Positions 8,595-15,177 of a stretch of 18,077 nucleotides of DNA are shown piece after piece (position 1 is the stretch's first letter; each line of letters starts with the position of its first letter). The notes under the pieces were generated by a model. The model was given only the letters and a program-made list of their open reading frames with translations. It had not been told where the DNA came from and made no database searches. Position numbers and translations under genes: made by a program. The DNA is from Actinomycetota bacterium (GTDB lineage: Bacteria > Actinomycetota > Acidimicrobiia > Acidimicrobiales > JAFATL01). Location: positions 1 to 18,077 of the forward strand of contig JAFATL010000184.1 in assembly GCA_019243975.1 (NCBI GenBank), given 5' to 3'.

Positions 8595-8622
8595 CAGCGC
8601 TTCCGCCTCCCAGACCACAACG

Positions 8623-8643
8623 TCGTCCACAACCTGGTCCACA
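8623..8643 (+). promoter_or_regulatory. Two near-match DnaA boxes in the dnaA leader
   Basis: TCGTCCACA (8623-8631) and TGGTCCACA (8635-8643) each differ from TTGTCCACA by one base at the second position. They are 12 bp apart in the same orientation. They lie between the predicted dnaA promoter and its start codon and would suit DnaA autoregulation or an auxiliary origin. Binding is inferred. Confidence 0.5.
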
Positions 8644-8733
8644 CCTGTGGGAAACCTTGCGGTCCCCAACGTTCGTCGAACCCTGGGGAAGGAGGGCGCT
8701 CCGCCGAGGCCGGGTGCTAACGGCCGGGGGCGC

Positions 8734-8762
8734 ACGGTAGCAGTGCCTGTGGACAACGTAAA
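8734..8762 (-). promoter_or_regulatory. Predicted dnaA promoter with a DnaA box in the spacer
   Basis: On the minus strand a -35-like TTTACG (8762-8757) is followed by 17 nt and a -10-like TACCGT (8739-8734). The perfect DnaA box TTGTCCACA (8748-8756) fills the -35-proximal half of the spacer. Bound DnaA would cover the promoter, consistent with autorepression known in other bacteria. The leader would be about 130 nt. Confidence 0.45.
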
Positions 8763-8819
8763 TGCCCCGGAACAAACACGCCCGTGACCAGCATCATTGC
8801 CTTCGCACGACGCGCGCTC

Positions 8820-8849
8820 TTGGCACAACGGCACCCGCACCTCTAGCCT
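8820..8849 (+). promoter_or_regulatory. Predicted rpmH promoter
   Basis: TTGGCA (8820-8825), an 18-nt spacer and TAGCCT (8844-8849) fit the actinobacterial housekeeping pattern TTGACA-N17/18-TANNNT. The start site would fall near 8856, leaving a short leader with AGGAGG at 8871-8876. This promoter probably drives the rpmH-rnpA-yidD-yidC-jag run and perhaps genes beyond. Confidence 0.6.
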
Positions 8850-8878
8850 GGAGCGTCCGGCCGAGGGCCGAGGAGGCC

Positions 8879-9376
8879 ATGGGTGAAGCGCACGTACCAA
8901 CCGAACAGGCGCAAGCGCGCCAAGAACCACGGGTTCCGGCACCGCATGTCGACGCGCGCCGGCCAGGCCATCCTCAAGGCACGTCGCCGCAAGGGCCGCC
9001 GCCGTCTGTCCGCCTGATCTGGCGGCTTCGGGGCCGTGCGGCCTTCGCCGAACTGCGCCGGTCGGGACGGCGGGCCCAGCGCGGGCCGATCACGGTAACG
9101 TGGGCACCGGTTCAGTCCCCCGCTCCACAGGTCGGCTTCGCCGTCGGCCGCCGGGTCGGCGGGGCGGTCCAGCGCAACCGGCTCCGCCGTCGTCTGCGGG
9201 CGATCGCCACCGAGGTGGCGGCGGATCTGACGCCGGGCGCCTACCTGATCGGGGCCGCCCCGGAAGCTGCGGCCCTCCCATTTCGAGAGTTGAGAAGGAT
9301 CGTGTCGGACCTGCTGCTCGCCGCCCCCTCGGCGGGCCGCCGCGCCCGTCCGCCGGTCTCCCCCGCGACGCCGTGA
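8879..9376 (+). CDS. rnpA: Ribonuclease P protein component, start uncertain and overlapping rpmH
   Basis: RnpA is the protein subunit of RNase P, which trims the 5' leader of tRNA precursors. The core is recognisable from WRLRGRAAFAELRRSGRR onward, with the RNR signature QRNRLRRRLRA (Arg99-Asn100-Arg101 in this numbering). The frame contains no ATG, GTG or TTG between the core and ATG 8879. Starting there gives 165 residues and places all of rpmH inside rnpA in another frame, with both genes sharing AGGAGG at 8871-8876. That site is only 2 nt from the ATG, which is closer than ideal. The alternative is CTG 9014, overlapping the rpmH stop as CTGA and giving a 120-residue protein of ordinary length. 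Product certain; start near an even choice. Confidence 0.85.
   Translation: MGEAHVPTEQAQARQEPRVPAPHVDARRPGHPQGTSPQGPPPSVRLIWRLRGRAAFAELRRSGRRAQRGPITVTWAPVQSPAPQVGFAVGRRVGGAVQRNRLRRRLRAIATEVAADLTPGAYLIGAAPEAAALPFRELRRIVSDLLLAAPSAGRRARPPVSPATP
8883..9017 (+). CDS. rpmH: 50S ribosomal protein L34
   Basis: The 44-residue protein starts KRTYQPNRRKRAKNHGFRHR and ends in RRRKGRRRLSA, the unmistakable L34 sequence. L34 is a small basic protein of the large ribosomal subunit. The start is GTG 8883, with AGGAGG 6 nt upstream. It is divergent from dnaA, the usual bacterial arrangement. An ATG 4 nt upstream (8879) opens the rnpA frame. Confidence 0.97.
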   Translation: MKRTYQPNRRKRAKNHGFRHRMSTRAGQAILKARRRKGRRRLSA

Positions 9377-9618
9377 CCGCCGAGACCACTCTTCGTAAGC
9401 AATCGCTCACCGCTCGTGGCCTCAGCCGGGCCATCCGCGCGTACCAGCTCCTCCGGGCCGGCCGGCCATCGCCGTGCCGGTACTGGCCGTCGTGCTCGGC
9501 GTACGCCCTCGAGGCGATCGAGCGCCACGGTGCCGCCCGGGGCAGCTGGCTGGCGGCGCGGCGCATCGGGCGGTGCCATCCCTGGGGCGGCCACGGCGTC
9601 GACCCCGTTCCCGACTAA
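9373..9618 (+). CDS. yidD: Membrane protein insertion efficiency factor YidD
   Basis: YidD is a small protein that assists YidC-dependent membrane insertion. The 81 residues contain the conserved core RAIRAYQLLRAG...PCRYWPSCSAYALEAIERHG and GRCHPWGGHGVDPVP, including the conserved cysteines. The GTG start overlaps the rnpA stop as GTGA, which suggests translational coupling since no strong ribosome-binding site is visible. The gap to yidC is 9 nt. Confidence 0.93.
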   Translation: MTAETTLRKQSLTARGLSRAIRAYQLLRAGRPSPCRYWPSCSAYALEAIERHGAARGSWLAARRIGRCHPWGGHGVDPVPD

Positions 9619-9627
9619 GGACTCCCC

Positions 9628-10560
9628 ATGTTCAACGTGCTCGCCGGGCTGGTCGCGTTCTTCTACAGCGTCGTCCCCAGCTACGGCATCGCCATCACCC
9701 TGCTCACCCTGGCGGTGATGGGCGTGCTGGCCCCCTTCACCTGGAAGGGCACCCGTTCGATGCTGGCCATGCAGCGCCTGCAGCCGGAGCTGAAGAAGCT
9801 GCAGGCCAAGCACAAGGGCGACCGCCAGGCGCTCAACGAAGCGATGATGGCGTTCTACAAGGAGCACCAGATCAACCCGTTGTCGGGTTGTCTGCCACTC
9901 CTCGTGCAGATGCCGGTGCTCTTGGTGATGTACCGGGTCATCGGTGGGCTGGCGCACACGTCGAAGGTGCACGGTGTCACCACCCCGACGCCGAAGTACA
10001 TCAAGCACTCGAGCGACCTCTACAAGGCCCTCATCCACGACCACGGGAAGATGGACTTCCTCGGCATCGATTTGGCAAAAGCTGCCAGAGCAGTGCACGG
10101 GTCGATCGGGCACCTGGCGCCGCTCTACCTGCTGATCGCCCTGGTGATCGTCACCGGCTTCATCCAGGCTCGCCAGATGAGTGGTCGCAACCCGGGGGCG
10201 GCGCAGGCCAACCCCCAGGCGCAGATGATGCAGAAGATCTTCCCGCTGTTCACCGGGTTCATCAGCATCGAGATCGCCGCCGGCGTGGTGCTGTACTTCC
10301 TGGTCTCGAACGTGTTCCGGATCGTGCAGACCGACCTCATGTACCGCCTCGACCCCAAACTCTCGACTGAGGTCAAGGCCGAGGTGGCCGAGATCGAGGC
10401 CAAAGCCGAGGAGATCGTGCGCAAGGAGAAAGGGGCCTCACCACCGCCGACCGGGCGGGTGACCCCTTCTGCGAAGTCGCCGACCAACGGCGCCCGCACC
10501 AACGGCGCCAAGTCGTCGGGGGCGCGGCGCCGGTCGGCCAAGCGTCGGCGGGGGCGCTGA
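9628..10560 (+). CDS. yidC: Membrane protein insertase YidC/Oxa1 family
   Basis: YidC inserts and folds proteins in the cytoplasmic membrane, alone or with SecYEG. The 310 residues match the short form without the large periplasmic domain of E. coli. The first hydrophobic segments (about 1-38) are followed by a charged cytoplasmic hairpin (40-82). The hallmark NPLSGCLPLLVQMPVLLVMYR (84-103) comes next, and two or three further membrane segments lie at about 150-235. The C-terminal tail is basic, ending AKRRRGR, which suits ribosome contact. The start is ATG 9628 with AAGGA 7 nt upstream. Confidence 0.95.
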   Translation: MFNVLAGLVAFFYSVVPSYGIAITLLTLAVMGVLAPFTWKGTRSMLAMQRLQPELKKLQAKHKGDRQALNEAMMAFYKEHQINPLSGCLPLLVQMPVLLVMYRVIGGLAHTSKVHGVTTPTPKYIKHSSDLYKALIHDHGKMDFLGIDLAKAARAVHGSIGHLAPLYLLIALVIVTGFIQARQMSGRNPGAAQANPQAQMMQKIFPLFTGFISIEIAAGVVLYFLVSNVFRIVQTDLMYRLDPKLSTEVKAEVAEIEAKAEEIVRKEKGASPPPTGRVTPSAKSPTNGARTNGAKSSGARRRSAKRRRGR

Positions 10561-10561
10561 C

Positions 10562-11413
10562 ATGGAGTGGGTCGAGACAACGGGACGCACACTCGAGGAG
10601 GCCAAGGACGCCGCCCTCGACCAGCTGGGCGTCGACGAGCAGGATGCCGAATTCGAGGTGTTGGAGGAGCCCAAGAGCGGGCTGTTCGGGCGGCTGCGCT
10701 CGGAGGCCCGGGTGCGGGCGCGTGTGCGGCCCACCCGTCCCCGGCCGAAGGACGAGCGTCGGGATCGGCGCCGCGGCGGCGGTCGGCGGGGCTCGGGCGG
10801 CCGAACGGAAGGACGCGCTGATCAGGGTGGGACGCGGGAGCGCAGTCCGTCCGAGGATCGGCCGACGGAGCGGACCGGGGGCGACCCCCGACCGCGGCGG
10901 GAGCGAGTGAGCCGGAACGGAGACGAGATGACGACCGAGGATGTGCCCCTGGAGCGCCAGGCGGAGGTGGCCAAGGGCTTCCTCGAGGGTCTGGTGGCCG
11001 AGTTCGGCCAGCAGGCGGCGGTTGCCGTGCACCCCGTCGACGAGGACACCATCGAGGTACGGGTGACCGGCGACGACCTCGGGCTGCTCATCGGGCCCAA
11101 AGGCCAGACCCTCAGTGCCATCCAGGAACTGGCAAGAACGGTCGTGCAGCGGCAGACCGGTGCGCACAACGGCCGCTTGATCGTGGACGTGGCCGGCTAC
11201 CGCCAAGCCCGGCGGGAGGCCCTGGCCCGCTTCACCAAGGACGTGGCGGCCAAGGTGCTCGAAGGCGGCGAGCCCATCCGGCTCGAGCCGATGACGCCGG
11301 CTGACCGCAAGGTCGTCCATGATACGGCCAACGACATCGAAGGCGTCAGCACGACCTCCGAAGGCGAAGAGCCTCGCCGGCGGGTCGTCATCCTGCCTGA
11401 ACCCACCGTCTGA
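10562..11413 (+). CDS. jag: Jag/KhpB family RNA-binding protein
   Basis: Jag (KhpB) binds RNA and in Firmicutes works with KhpA in cell-shape and division control. The 283 residues show a Jag-N domain (1-48, with the FEVLEEPKSGLFG motif). A very Arg/Gly/Asp-rich, probably disordered linker spans about 49-125. A KH domain has the GxxG loop in LLIGPKGQTL (178-181). An R3H domain has ADRKVVHD (Arg249, His253) and ends in SEGEEPRRRVVI. The start is ATG 10562, one base after the yidC stop, so it is almost certainly coupled to yidC. The linker is the only poorly conserved part. Confidence 0.93.
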   Translation: MEWVETTGRTLEEAKDAALDQLGVDEQDAEFEVLEEPKSGLFGRLRSEARVRARVRPTRPRPKDERRDRRRGGGRRGSGGRTEGRADQGGTRERSPSEDRPTERTGGDPRPRRERVSRNGDEMTTEDVPLERQAEVAKGFLEGLVAEFGQQAAVAVHPVDEDTIEVRVTGDDLGLLIGPKGQTLSAIQELARTVVQRQTGAHNGRLIVDVAGYRQARREALARFTKDVAAKVLEGGEPIRLEPMTPADRKVVHDTANDIEGVSTTSEGEEPRRRVVILPEPTV

Positions 11414-12030
11414 GCACGCTCGACGAGCCCGACGCCCTGCGGGCCGTCCTCGAGACGGCGCAGCGTCGTGGCTTCTTGGGGCCCGGACCGGTCATCGAGC
11501 ACGTCGAGCTGGCGCTCGGCCTGGCCGAGCTTGTCGACGCCCCGCCCGCGCGCGCGCTGGACCTGGGATCAGGCGCCGGCGTGCCGGGTCTGGTGCTGGC
11601 TCTGCACTGGCCCTCCTCGTCCTGGGTGCTGCTGGACGGGAGCGAGAAACGGACGGCGGTGCTGGTCGAGGCAGTCGTCCAGCTCGGCCTCCAGGCTCGG
11701 GTGTCGGTCGTACGTAGCCGGGCCGAGGACACCGCACACGACCCGCGCTACCGGGGGCAGTTCGATCTGGTGACGGCGAGGAGCTTCGGCCCGCCGGCGA
11801 CCACCGCGGAATGCGGGGCCCCGTTCCTGCGTGTTGGCGGTGCCCTGATCGTGAGTGAGCCTCCTGACGACACTGCCCGTTGGCCAGCCGATGGGCTGTC
11901 GGAGTTCGGCCTGACGCTGGGGCGTGCCCGTGGGACCCGCCCCCGTGCCCAGCGCCTTGATCTCCTGGAGCCGTGCCCGGAGCGGTACCCCCGGCGCGTC
12001 GGCGTGCCGGCCAAGCGTCCCGTGTTCTGA
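11410..12030 (+). CDS. rsmG: 16S rRNA (guanine-527-N7) methyltransferase RsmG, non-standard start
   Basis: RsmG (GidB) methylates G527 of 16S rRNA using S-adenosylmethionine; its loss gives low-level streptomycin resistance in other bacteria. The SAM-binding motif is ALDLGSGAGVPGL, followed by LLDGSEKR, FDLVTARSFGPP and the C-terminal ERYPRRVGVPAKRP. The only standard start nearby is TTG 11476, which would cut into QRRGFLGPGPV, a stretch that looks like genuine RsmG N-terminus. The frame opens at 11401 with no ATG, GTG or TTG before 11476. I therefore give CTG 11410, which overlaps the jag stop as CTGA and yields 206 residues. Neither candidate has a clear ribosome-binding site. Product confident, start uncertain. 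Confidence 0.88.
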   Translation: MSTLDEPDALRAVLETAQRRGFLGPGPVIEHVELALGLAELVDAPPARALDLGSGAGVPGLVLALHWPSSSWVLLDGSEKRTAVLVEAVVQLGLQARVSVVRSRAEDTAHDPRYRGQFDLVTARSFGPPATTAECGAPFLRVGGALIVSEPPDDTARWPADGLSEFGLTLGRARGTRPRAQRLDLLEPCPERYPRRVGVPAKRPVF

Positions 12031-12031
12031 C

Positions 12032-12045
12032 GTTCCACGTGAAAC
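12032..12045. other. parS: parS-like site with one mismatch
   Basis: GTTCCACGTGAAAC differs by one base from the conserved core GTTTCACGTGAAAC bound by ParB. It begins two bases after the rsmG stop and 26 nt before a perfect site, close to parAB. Confidence 0.85.
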
Positions 12046-12070
12046 GTCGCGCCTGGCCCGGACGCCAGAC

Positions 12071-12084
12071 GTTTCACGTGAAAC
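12071..12084. other. parS: parS centromere site, perfect core
   Basis: GTTTCACGTGAAAC is the exact palindromic parS core conserved across bacteria, preceded by C and followed by A. ParB loads here and spreads to build the segregation complex. It lies between rsmG and parA, a usual parS location. Confidence 0.95.
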
Positions 12085-12117
12085 ATCCGGCAGACCGGAA
12101 AATTCGGTTGAGGGTTC

Positions 12118-12146
12118 TTGACCTTGAGGGTTTGGCGCGGAACGAT
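12118..12146 (+). promoter_or_regulatory. Weak candidate parA promoter
   Basis: TTGACC (12118-12123), a 17-nt spacer and AACGAT (12141-12146) form a plausible but weak promoter. Transcription would start near GTG 12153, two codons before the preferred ATG, so the message might be nearly leaderless. parA could instead be read only from upstream genes. Confidence 0.3.
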
Positions 12147-12158
12147 GGAGACGTGTCC

Positions 12159-13220
12159 ATGTCGGCTGACGATGATCTCGTCACGCGAGGCCGGGCGATC
12201 TTCGAGGGGTTGCGGAACGCAGTCGTGCCGACTCCCCCGCCGCCCCCGACCCCGGACGAGGAGCACGAAGCCCCGGTTTCGGAAGCCCCGGTAGCGGCAC
12301 CGCCGCAGGAGACGATCCCGGAGCAGACGCCGGCACCGTCGCAGGAGGAGCCCACGCTGTCGCCCGAGGTGGTGGCCAGCGTGGCCGAGGCGGCGGAGGA
12401 GCTCCCGGTCGTCCAGGCCGACGCGCCCCGCTCGGCGGACCATTTTGCCCGCCCGCTCCCCCGCGTGCTCGCCGTTGCGAACCAGAAGGGTGGCGTCGGG
12501 AAGACGACGACGGCGGTCAACCTGGGTGCGGCGCTCGCCGAGCTGGGCTACCGCGTGCTGGTCGTCGACCTCGATCCGCAGGGCAACGCCACCACCGGCC
12601 TGGGCGTGAATCCCCGCAACCTGGAGGCGTCGGTCTACGACGTGATCATGCACGACGCACCGCTCGAGGACTGCATCGTGCCCACCAGCCTGCGGAACCT
12701 GTTCGTCGTGCCCGCCACGATCGACCTGGCCGGCGCAGAGATCGAGCTGGTGCCGGCGTTCAGCCGGGAGCTCAAGCTGCGCCGGGGTCTGGAGCAGCAG
12801 GGTGACGACTTCGCCTTCACGCTGATCGACTGCCCCCCGTCGCTCGGGCTGCTGACGGTGAACGGATTGGCCGCCGCCACGGAGGTCATCGTGCCCATCC
12901 AGTGCGAGTACTACGCGCTCGAAGGGTTGGGCCAGCTGCTGCGCAATGTGAACCTGGTCCACGGCAACCTGAACCCCCGTCTGGAAGTAAGTGCCATCAT
13001 TCTCACCATGTACGACGCCCGCACCAAGCTGGCGGAACAAGTCGCGGGGGAGGTACGGGCCCACTTCGGCGACAAGGTGTGCCGCAACATCGTGCCCCGC
13101 ACCGTCCGGCTTTCCGAAGCCCCGTCGTTCGGCCAGCCCATCATCGTGTTCGACCCGTCCTCCCGGGGCGCCCTCGCCTATCGGGAGCTGGCCAAGGAGG
13201 TGAGCGGTGGGGCGCCGTAG
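12159..13220 (+). CDS. parA: Chromosome-partitioning ATPase ParA (Soj family), with a long N-terminal extension
   Basis: ParA is the ATPase that moves ParB-parS complexes on the nucleoid. The deviant Walker A motif ANQKGGVGKTTT includes signature Lys110 and catalytic Lys115. LVVDLDPQGNATTGLG and FTLIDCPPSLGLLTVN follow as in the family. The 353 residues include about 100 ahead of the ATPase fold, rich in Pro, Glu and Ala (about 24-95), so probably disordered. I chose ATG 12159, 8 nt after GGAG; GTG 12153 is a close alternative. The frame stays open to 11973 but runs back through both parS sites. The 3' end overlaps parB by 14 nt. Confidence 0.95.
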   Translation: MSADDDLVTRGRAIFEGLRNAVVPTPPPPPTPDEEHEAPVSEAPVAAPPQETIPEQTPAPSQEEPTLSPEVVASVAEAAEELPVVQADAPRSADHFARPLPRVLAVANQKGGVGKTTTAVNLGAALAELGYRVLVVDLDPQGNATTGLGVNPRNLEASVYDVIMHDAPLEDCIVPTSLRNLFVVPATIDLAGAEIELVPAFSRELKLRRGLEQQGDDFAFTLIDCPPSLGLLTVNGLAAATEVIVPIQCEYYALEGLGQLLRNVNLVHGNLNPRLEVSAIILTMYDARTKLAEQVAGEVRAHFGDKVCRNIVPRTVRLSEAPSFGQPIIVFDPSSRGALAYRELAKEVSGGAP

Positions 13221-14100
13221 CGGTCTGGGCCGCGGTCTGGGGGCCTTGATCCCCACCGAGGTGGTGCAGGAGGCGGGTTCTGCGCTCCTGGAGCTCCCGG
13301 TGAGTGCCATTAGACCCAATAATTTCCAGCCTCGGTCGCACTTCGACGAGGATGCGCTGGCATCGCTCACGGCGTCGGTGCGGGAGCTGGGCGTGCTGCA
13401 ACCGATCCTGGTGCGCCAGAACGACGACGGCGCCTACGAGCTGATCGCGGGGGAGCGGCGGTGGCGGGCGGCCAAGCGGGCCGGCCTCCAAACCGTTCCC
13501 GCCCTGGTCAGGAGCGCCACCGACGCCGACAGCCTCGAGCAGGCCCTGGTCGAGAACCTGCACCGCCAGGACCTCAACCCCCTCGAGGAAGCGGCCGCGT
13601 ACCAGCAGCTCATCGAGGACTTCAAGCTCACCCACGACGAGCTGGCCACCCGGGTGGGCAAGAGCCGGGCCGCCATCTCCAACACGCTGCGCCTGTTCCA
13701 GCTCCCCCCGGGCATCCAGCGCCTGGTGGCGGAGGGCCAGTTGTCGGCTGGTCACGCCCGGGCCCTGCTCGGCACGCCCGATCGCGCCTACCAGGAGGCC
13801 CTGGCTCGCCGGGCTGTGGGCGAGGGGCTCTCGGTGCGGGCCGTCGAGGACGCCATCAAGGCCAGGGGCGAGCAGGCGCCCGCCCCGGAGGCCGACCCGG
13901 CAGCCCCGGCGGGCCCGCGTCTGCGGCCGCCGGGCTTCCTCGAGCTGGAGGAGTTGCTCTCCACCCACCTCGACACGCGCGTGAAGGTCGAGATGGGTAT
14001 CAAAAAGGGTCGAGTGTTGATCGAGTTCGCAACCCTCGAGGACCTCGAGCGCATCTACAAGGCGATGACCGAGGGTCAGGCTCCGGAGGAAACCCTCTAG
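13207..14100 (+). CDS. parB: Chromosome-partitioning protein ParB, parS-binding CTPase
   Basis: ParB binds parS, slides along DNA as a CTP-dependent clamp and stimulates ParA. The 297 residues start with RSGLGRGLGALIP (4-16), the usual ParA-contacting motif. The CTP-binding region has GERRWRA (82-88) and ENLHRQDLNPLE (116-127). A helix-turn-helix lies at about 144-164 (HDELATRVGKSRAAISNTLR). The C-terminal dimerisation domain covers about 240-297. The start is GTG 13207 with AAGGAGG 6 nt upstream, inside the end of parA, so the two are coupled. Confidence 0.96.
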   Translation: MGRRSGLGRGLGALIPTEVVQEAGSALLELPVSAIRPNNFQPRSHFDEDALASLTASVRELGVLQPILVRQNDDGAYELIAGERRWRAAKRAGLQTVPALVRSATDADSLEQALVENLHRQDLNPLEEAAAYQQLIEDFKLTHDELATRVGKSRAAISNTLRLFQLPPGIQRLVAEGQLSAGHARALLGTPDRAYQEALARRAVGEGLSVRAVEDAIKARGEQAPAPEADPAAPAGPRLRPPGFLELEELLSTHLDTRVKVEMGIKKGRVLIEFATLEDLERIYKAMTEGQAPEETL

Positions 14101-14137
14101 CCCAGCCGCGGGCCCCGTACCCTGCTCAACCCTCGAT

Positions 14138-14166
14138 CCACAGGCTGTGGAGACACCTGTGGGGAA
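14138..14166. repeat. CCACAG inverted repeats in the parB-cwlM convergent gap
   Basis: CCACAGGCTGTGG (14138-14150) is palindromic apart from its central base and is followed by ACACCTGTGGGGAA (14153-14166), giving three CCACAG copies on alternating strands. The second part resembles ACACCTGTGGGAA in the dnaA leader (8641-8653). The stem has too small a loop for a good terminator and no U-tract. The elements resemble degenerate DnaA boxes but none is close to consensus. Confidence 0.4.
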
Positions 14167-14190
14167 GTCCGGTTTCTCAGATTTCCACGC

Positions 14191-15177
14191 CTAATCAGCA
14201 CAGGGAGCGGCGGCCCAGCGGGTCAGGGCGGTGGCGACGGCGGCCGCCAGCTCGGCGCTGCGCTGCACGACCACCGACGGTGGGCCGAGCTCACACCACA
14301 CGGCAGGCATCCGCGTTTCGCGCAGTACCGGGAGCGTCATCCCCCGGGTCCCGCCGTCTTTGATGTCGAGGGCGGCCGGCACCGACGACTGCAGGAGCTC
14401 GGCCAGGCGCAGGCCGCCCGGCGACGCCCCTCCGTGGCCCGAGAAGTAGGCCGTGGTGCACCCCTCGGCGTCCGGCTCGACCGCAATGCCCACGAACACG
14501 TCGGCGCCGGCGGCGTTGGCCGCCCCCGCCTGGGTCGAGCCCTCGGGGTGGTGCAAGACGGTGACCAGGGCGCCGGTAGCGGTGAGGGCGCGCTCGATCT
14601 GGCGGGCGAGGGCGTCGAGGCCGCCGCCCTCGGCCACCGCGATGCGCCGGCCGTCGAGGGTGCGGGGCCCGCTGCGCAGCTGCTCGCGCTCTCGGACCGA
14701 GGCCACTGGTTGCGGGGGCGCCTGGCGGCCCATCCGGTCGAGCGTCTGGATGGTGGTCGGGCCGCAGATGCCGTCGACCGTCAGCCCCGCGTTGCGCTGG
14801 AAGTCGGCCAGCGCGTGCTCGGTGCGCTCGCCCAGGATGCCGTCGACCCGGCCGGCGTCGAAGCCGAGCGTGCTCAGCCGGCGCTGCAGGTCGGCGACGT
14901 CGTCACCGCGCAGCGGGGGATACCGGCGATAGAGCAGGCGGTCGCCCAGCCGGTAGCCCGCCTCGACCAGCGCGGACCACGTCTGCTGGCCGCAGATGCC
15001 GTCGACGCGCAGGCCGCGCGCGGTCTGGAAGGCGCGGCACGCTTCCTCGGTGTGTTCCTCGAAGCGGCCGCCGGGGTCGCCGGCAGGGTCGAAGCCTGCC
15101 GAGGCGAGGCGCCGCTGGAGATCACGGACAGCCTCGCCCTGTCCGCCGCGGCGAAGCGGGAGACCCGCTACAGGAAT
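14191..15177 (-). CDS. cwlM: CwlM-like peptidoglycan-binding pseudo-amidase, non-standard start
   Basis: The frame encodes two PG_binding_1 repeats (about 8-72 and 88-147, each with the VDGICG motif) and a degenerate Amidase_3 domain (about 172-320). Where active amidases have DPGHGG, this has AVAEGGG (180-186); where they have SIHAN, it has GIAVEPD. The zinc-binding Glu is also not evident. Only the catalytic Glu in CELG (296) remains, so enzymatic activity is unlikely. Mycobacterial CwlM sits at the same place, also lost zinc ligands, is cytoplasmic and activates MurA; the regulatory role here is inferred from it. No signal peptide is visible. There is no ATG, GTG or TTG before 14733, which would remove both binding repeats. 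ATT 15177 has AGGAG 8 nt upstream; GTA 15171 overlaps the trxA stop. Confidence 0.8.
   Translation of the reverse strand: MPVAGLPLRRGGQGEAVRDLQRRLASAGFDPAGDPGGRFEEHTEEACRAFQTARGLRVDGICGQQTWSALVEAGYRLGDRLLYRRYPPLRGDDVADLQRRLSTLGFDAGRVDGILGERTEHALADFQRNAGLTVDGICGPTTIQTLDRMGRQAPPQPVASVREREQLRSGPRTLDGRRIAVAEGGGLDALARQIERALTATGALVTVLHHPEGSTQAGAANAAGADVFVGIAVEPDAEGCTTAYFSGHGGASPGGLRLAELLQSSVPAALDIKDGGTRGMTLPVLRETRMPAVWCELGPPSVVVQRSAELAAAVATALTRWAAAPCAD

Noticed and set aside
8595..8942. Upstream extension of dnaA to 8942
   Set aside because: The added residues cross the divergent promoter region and rpmH start and do not resemble DnaA domain I, which begins cleanly at GTG 8594.
11748..13370. A 540-codon minus-strand frame across rsmG and parA
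   Set aside because: It is antisense to well-identified genes, passes through both parS sites and resembles no protein family.
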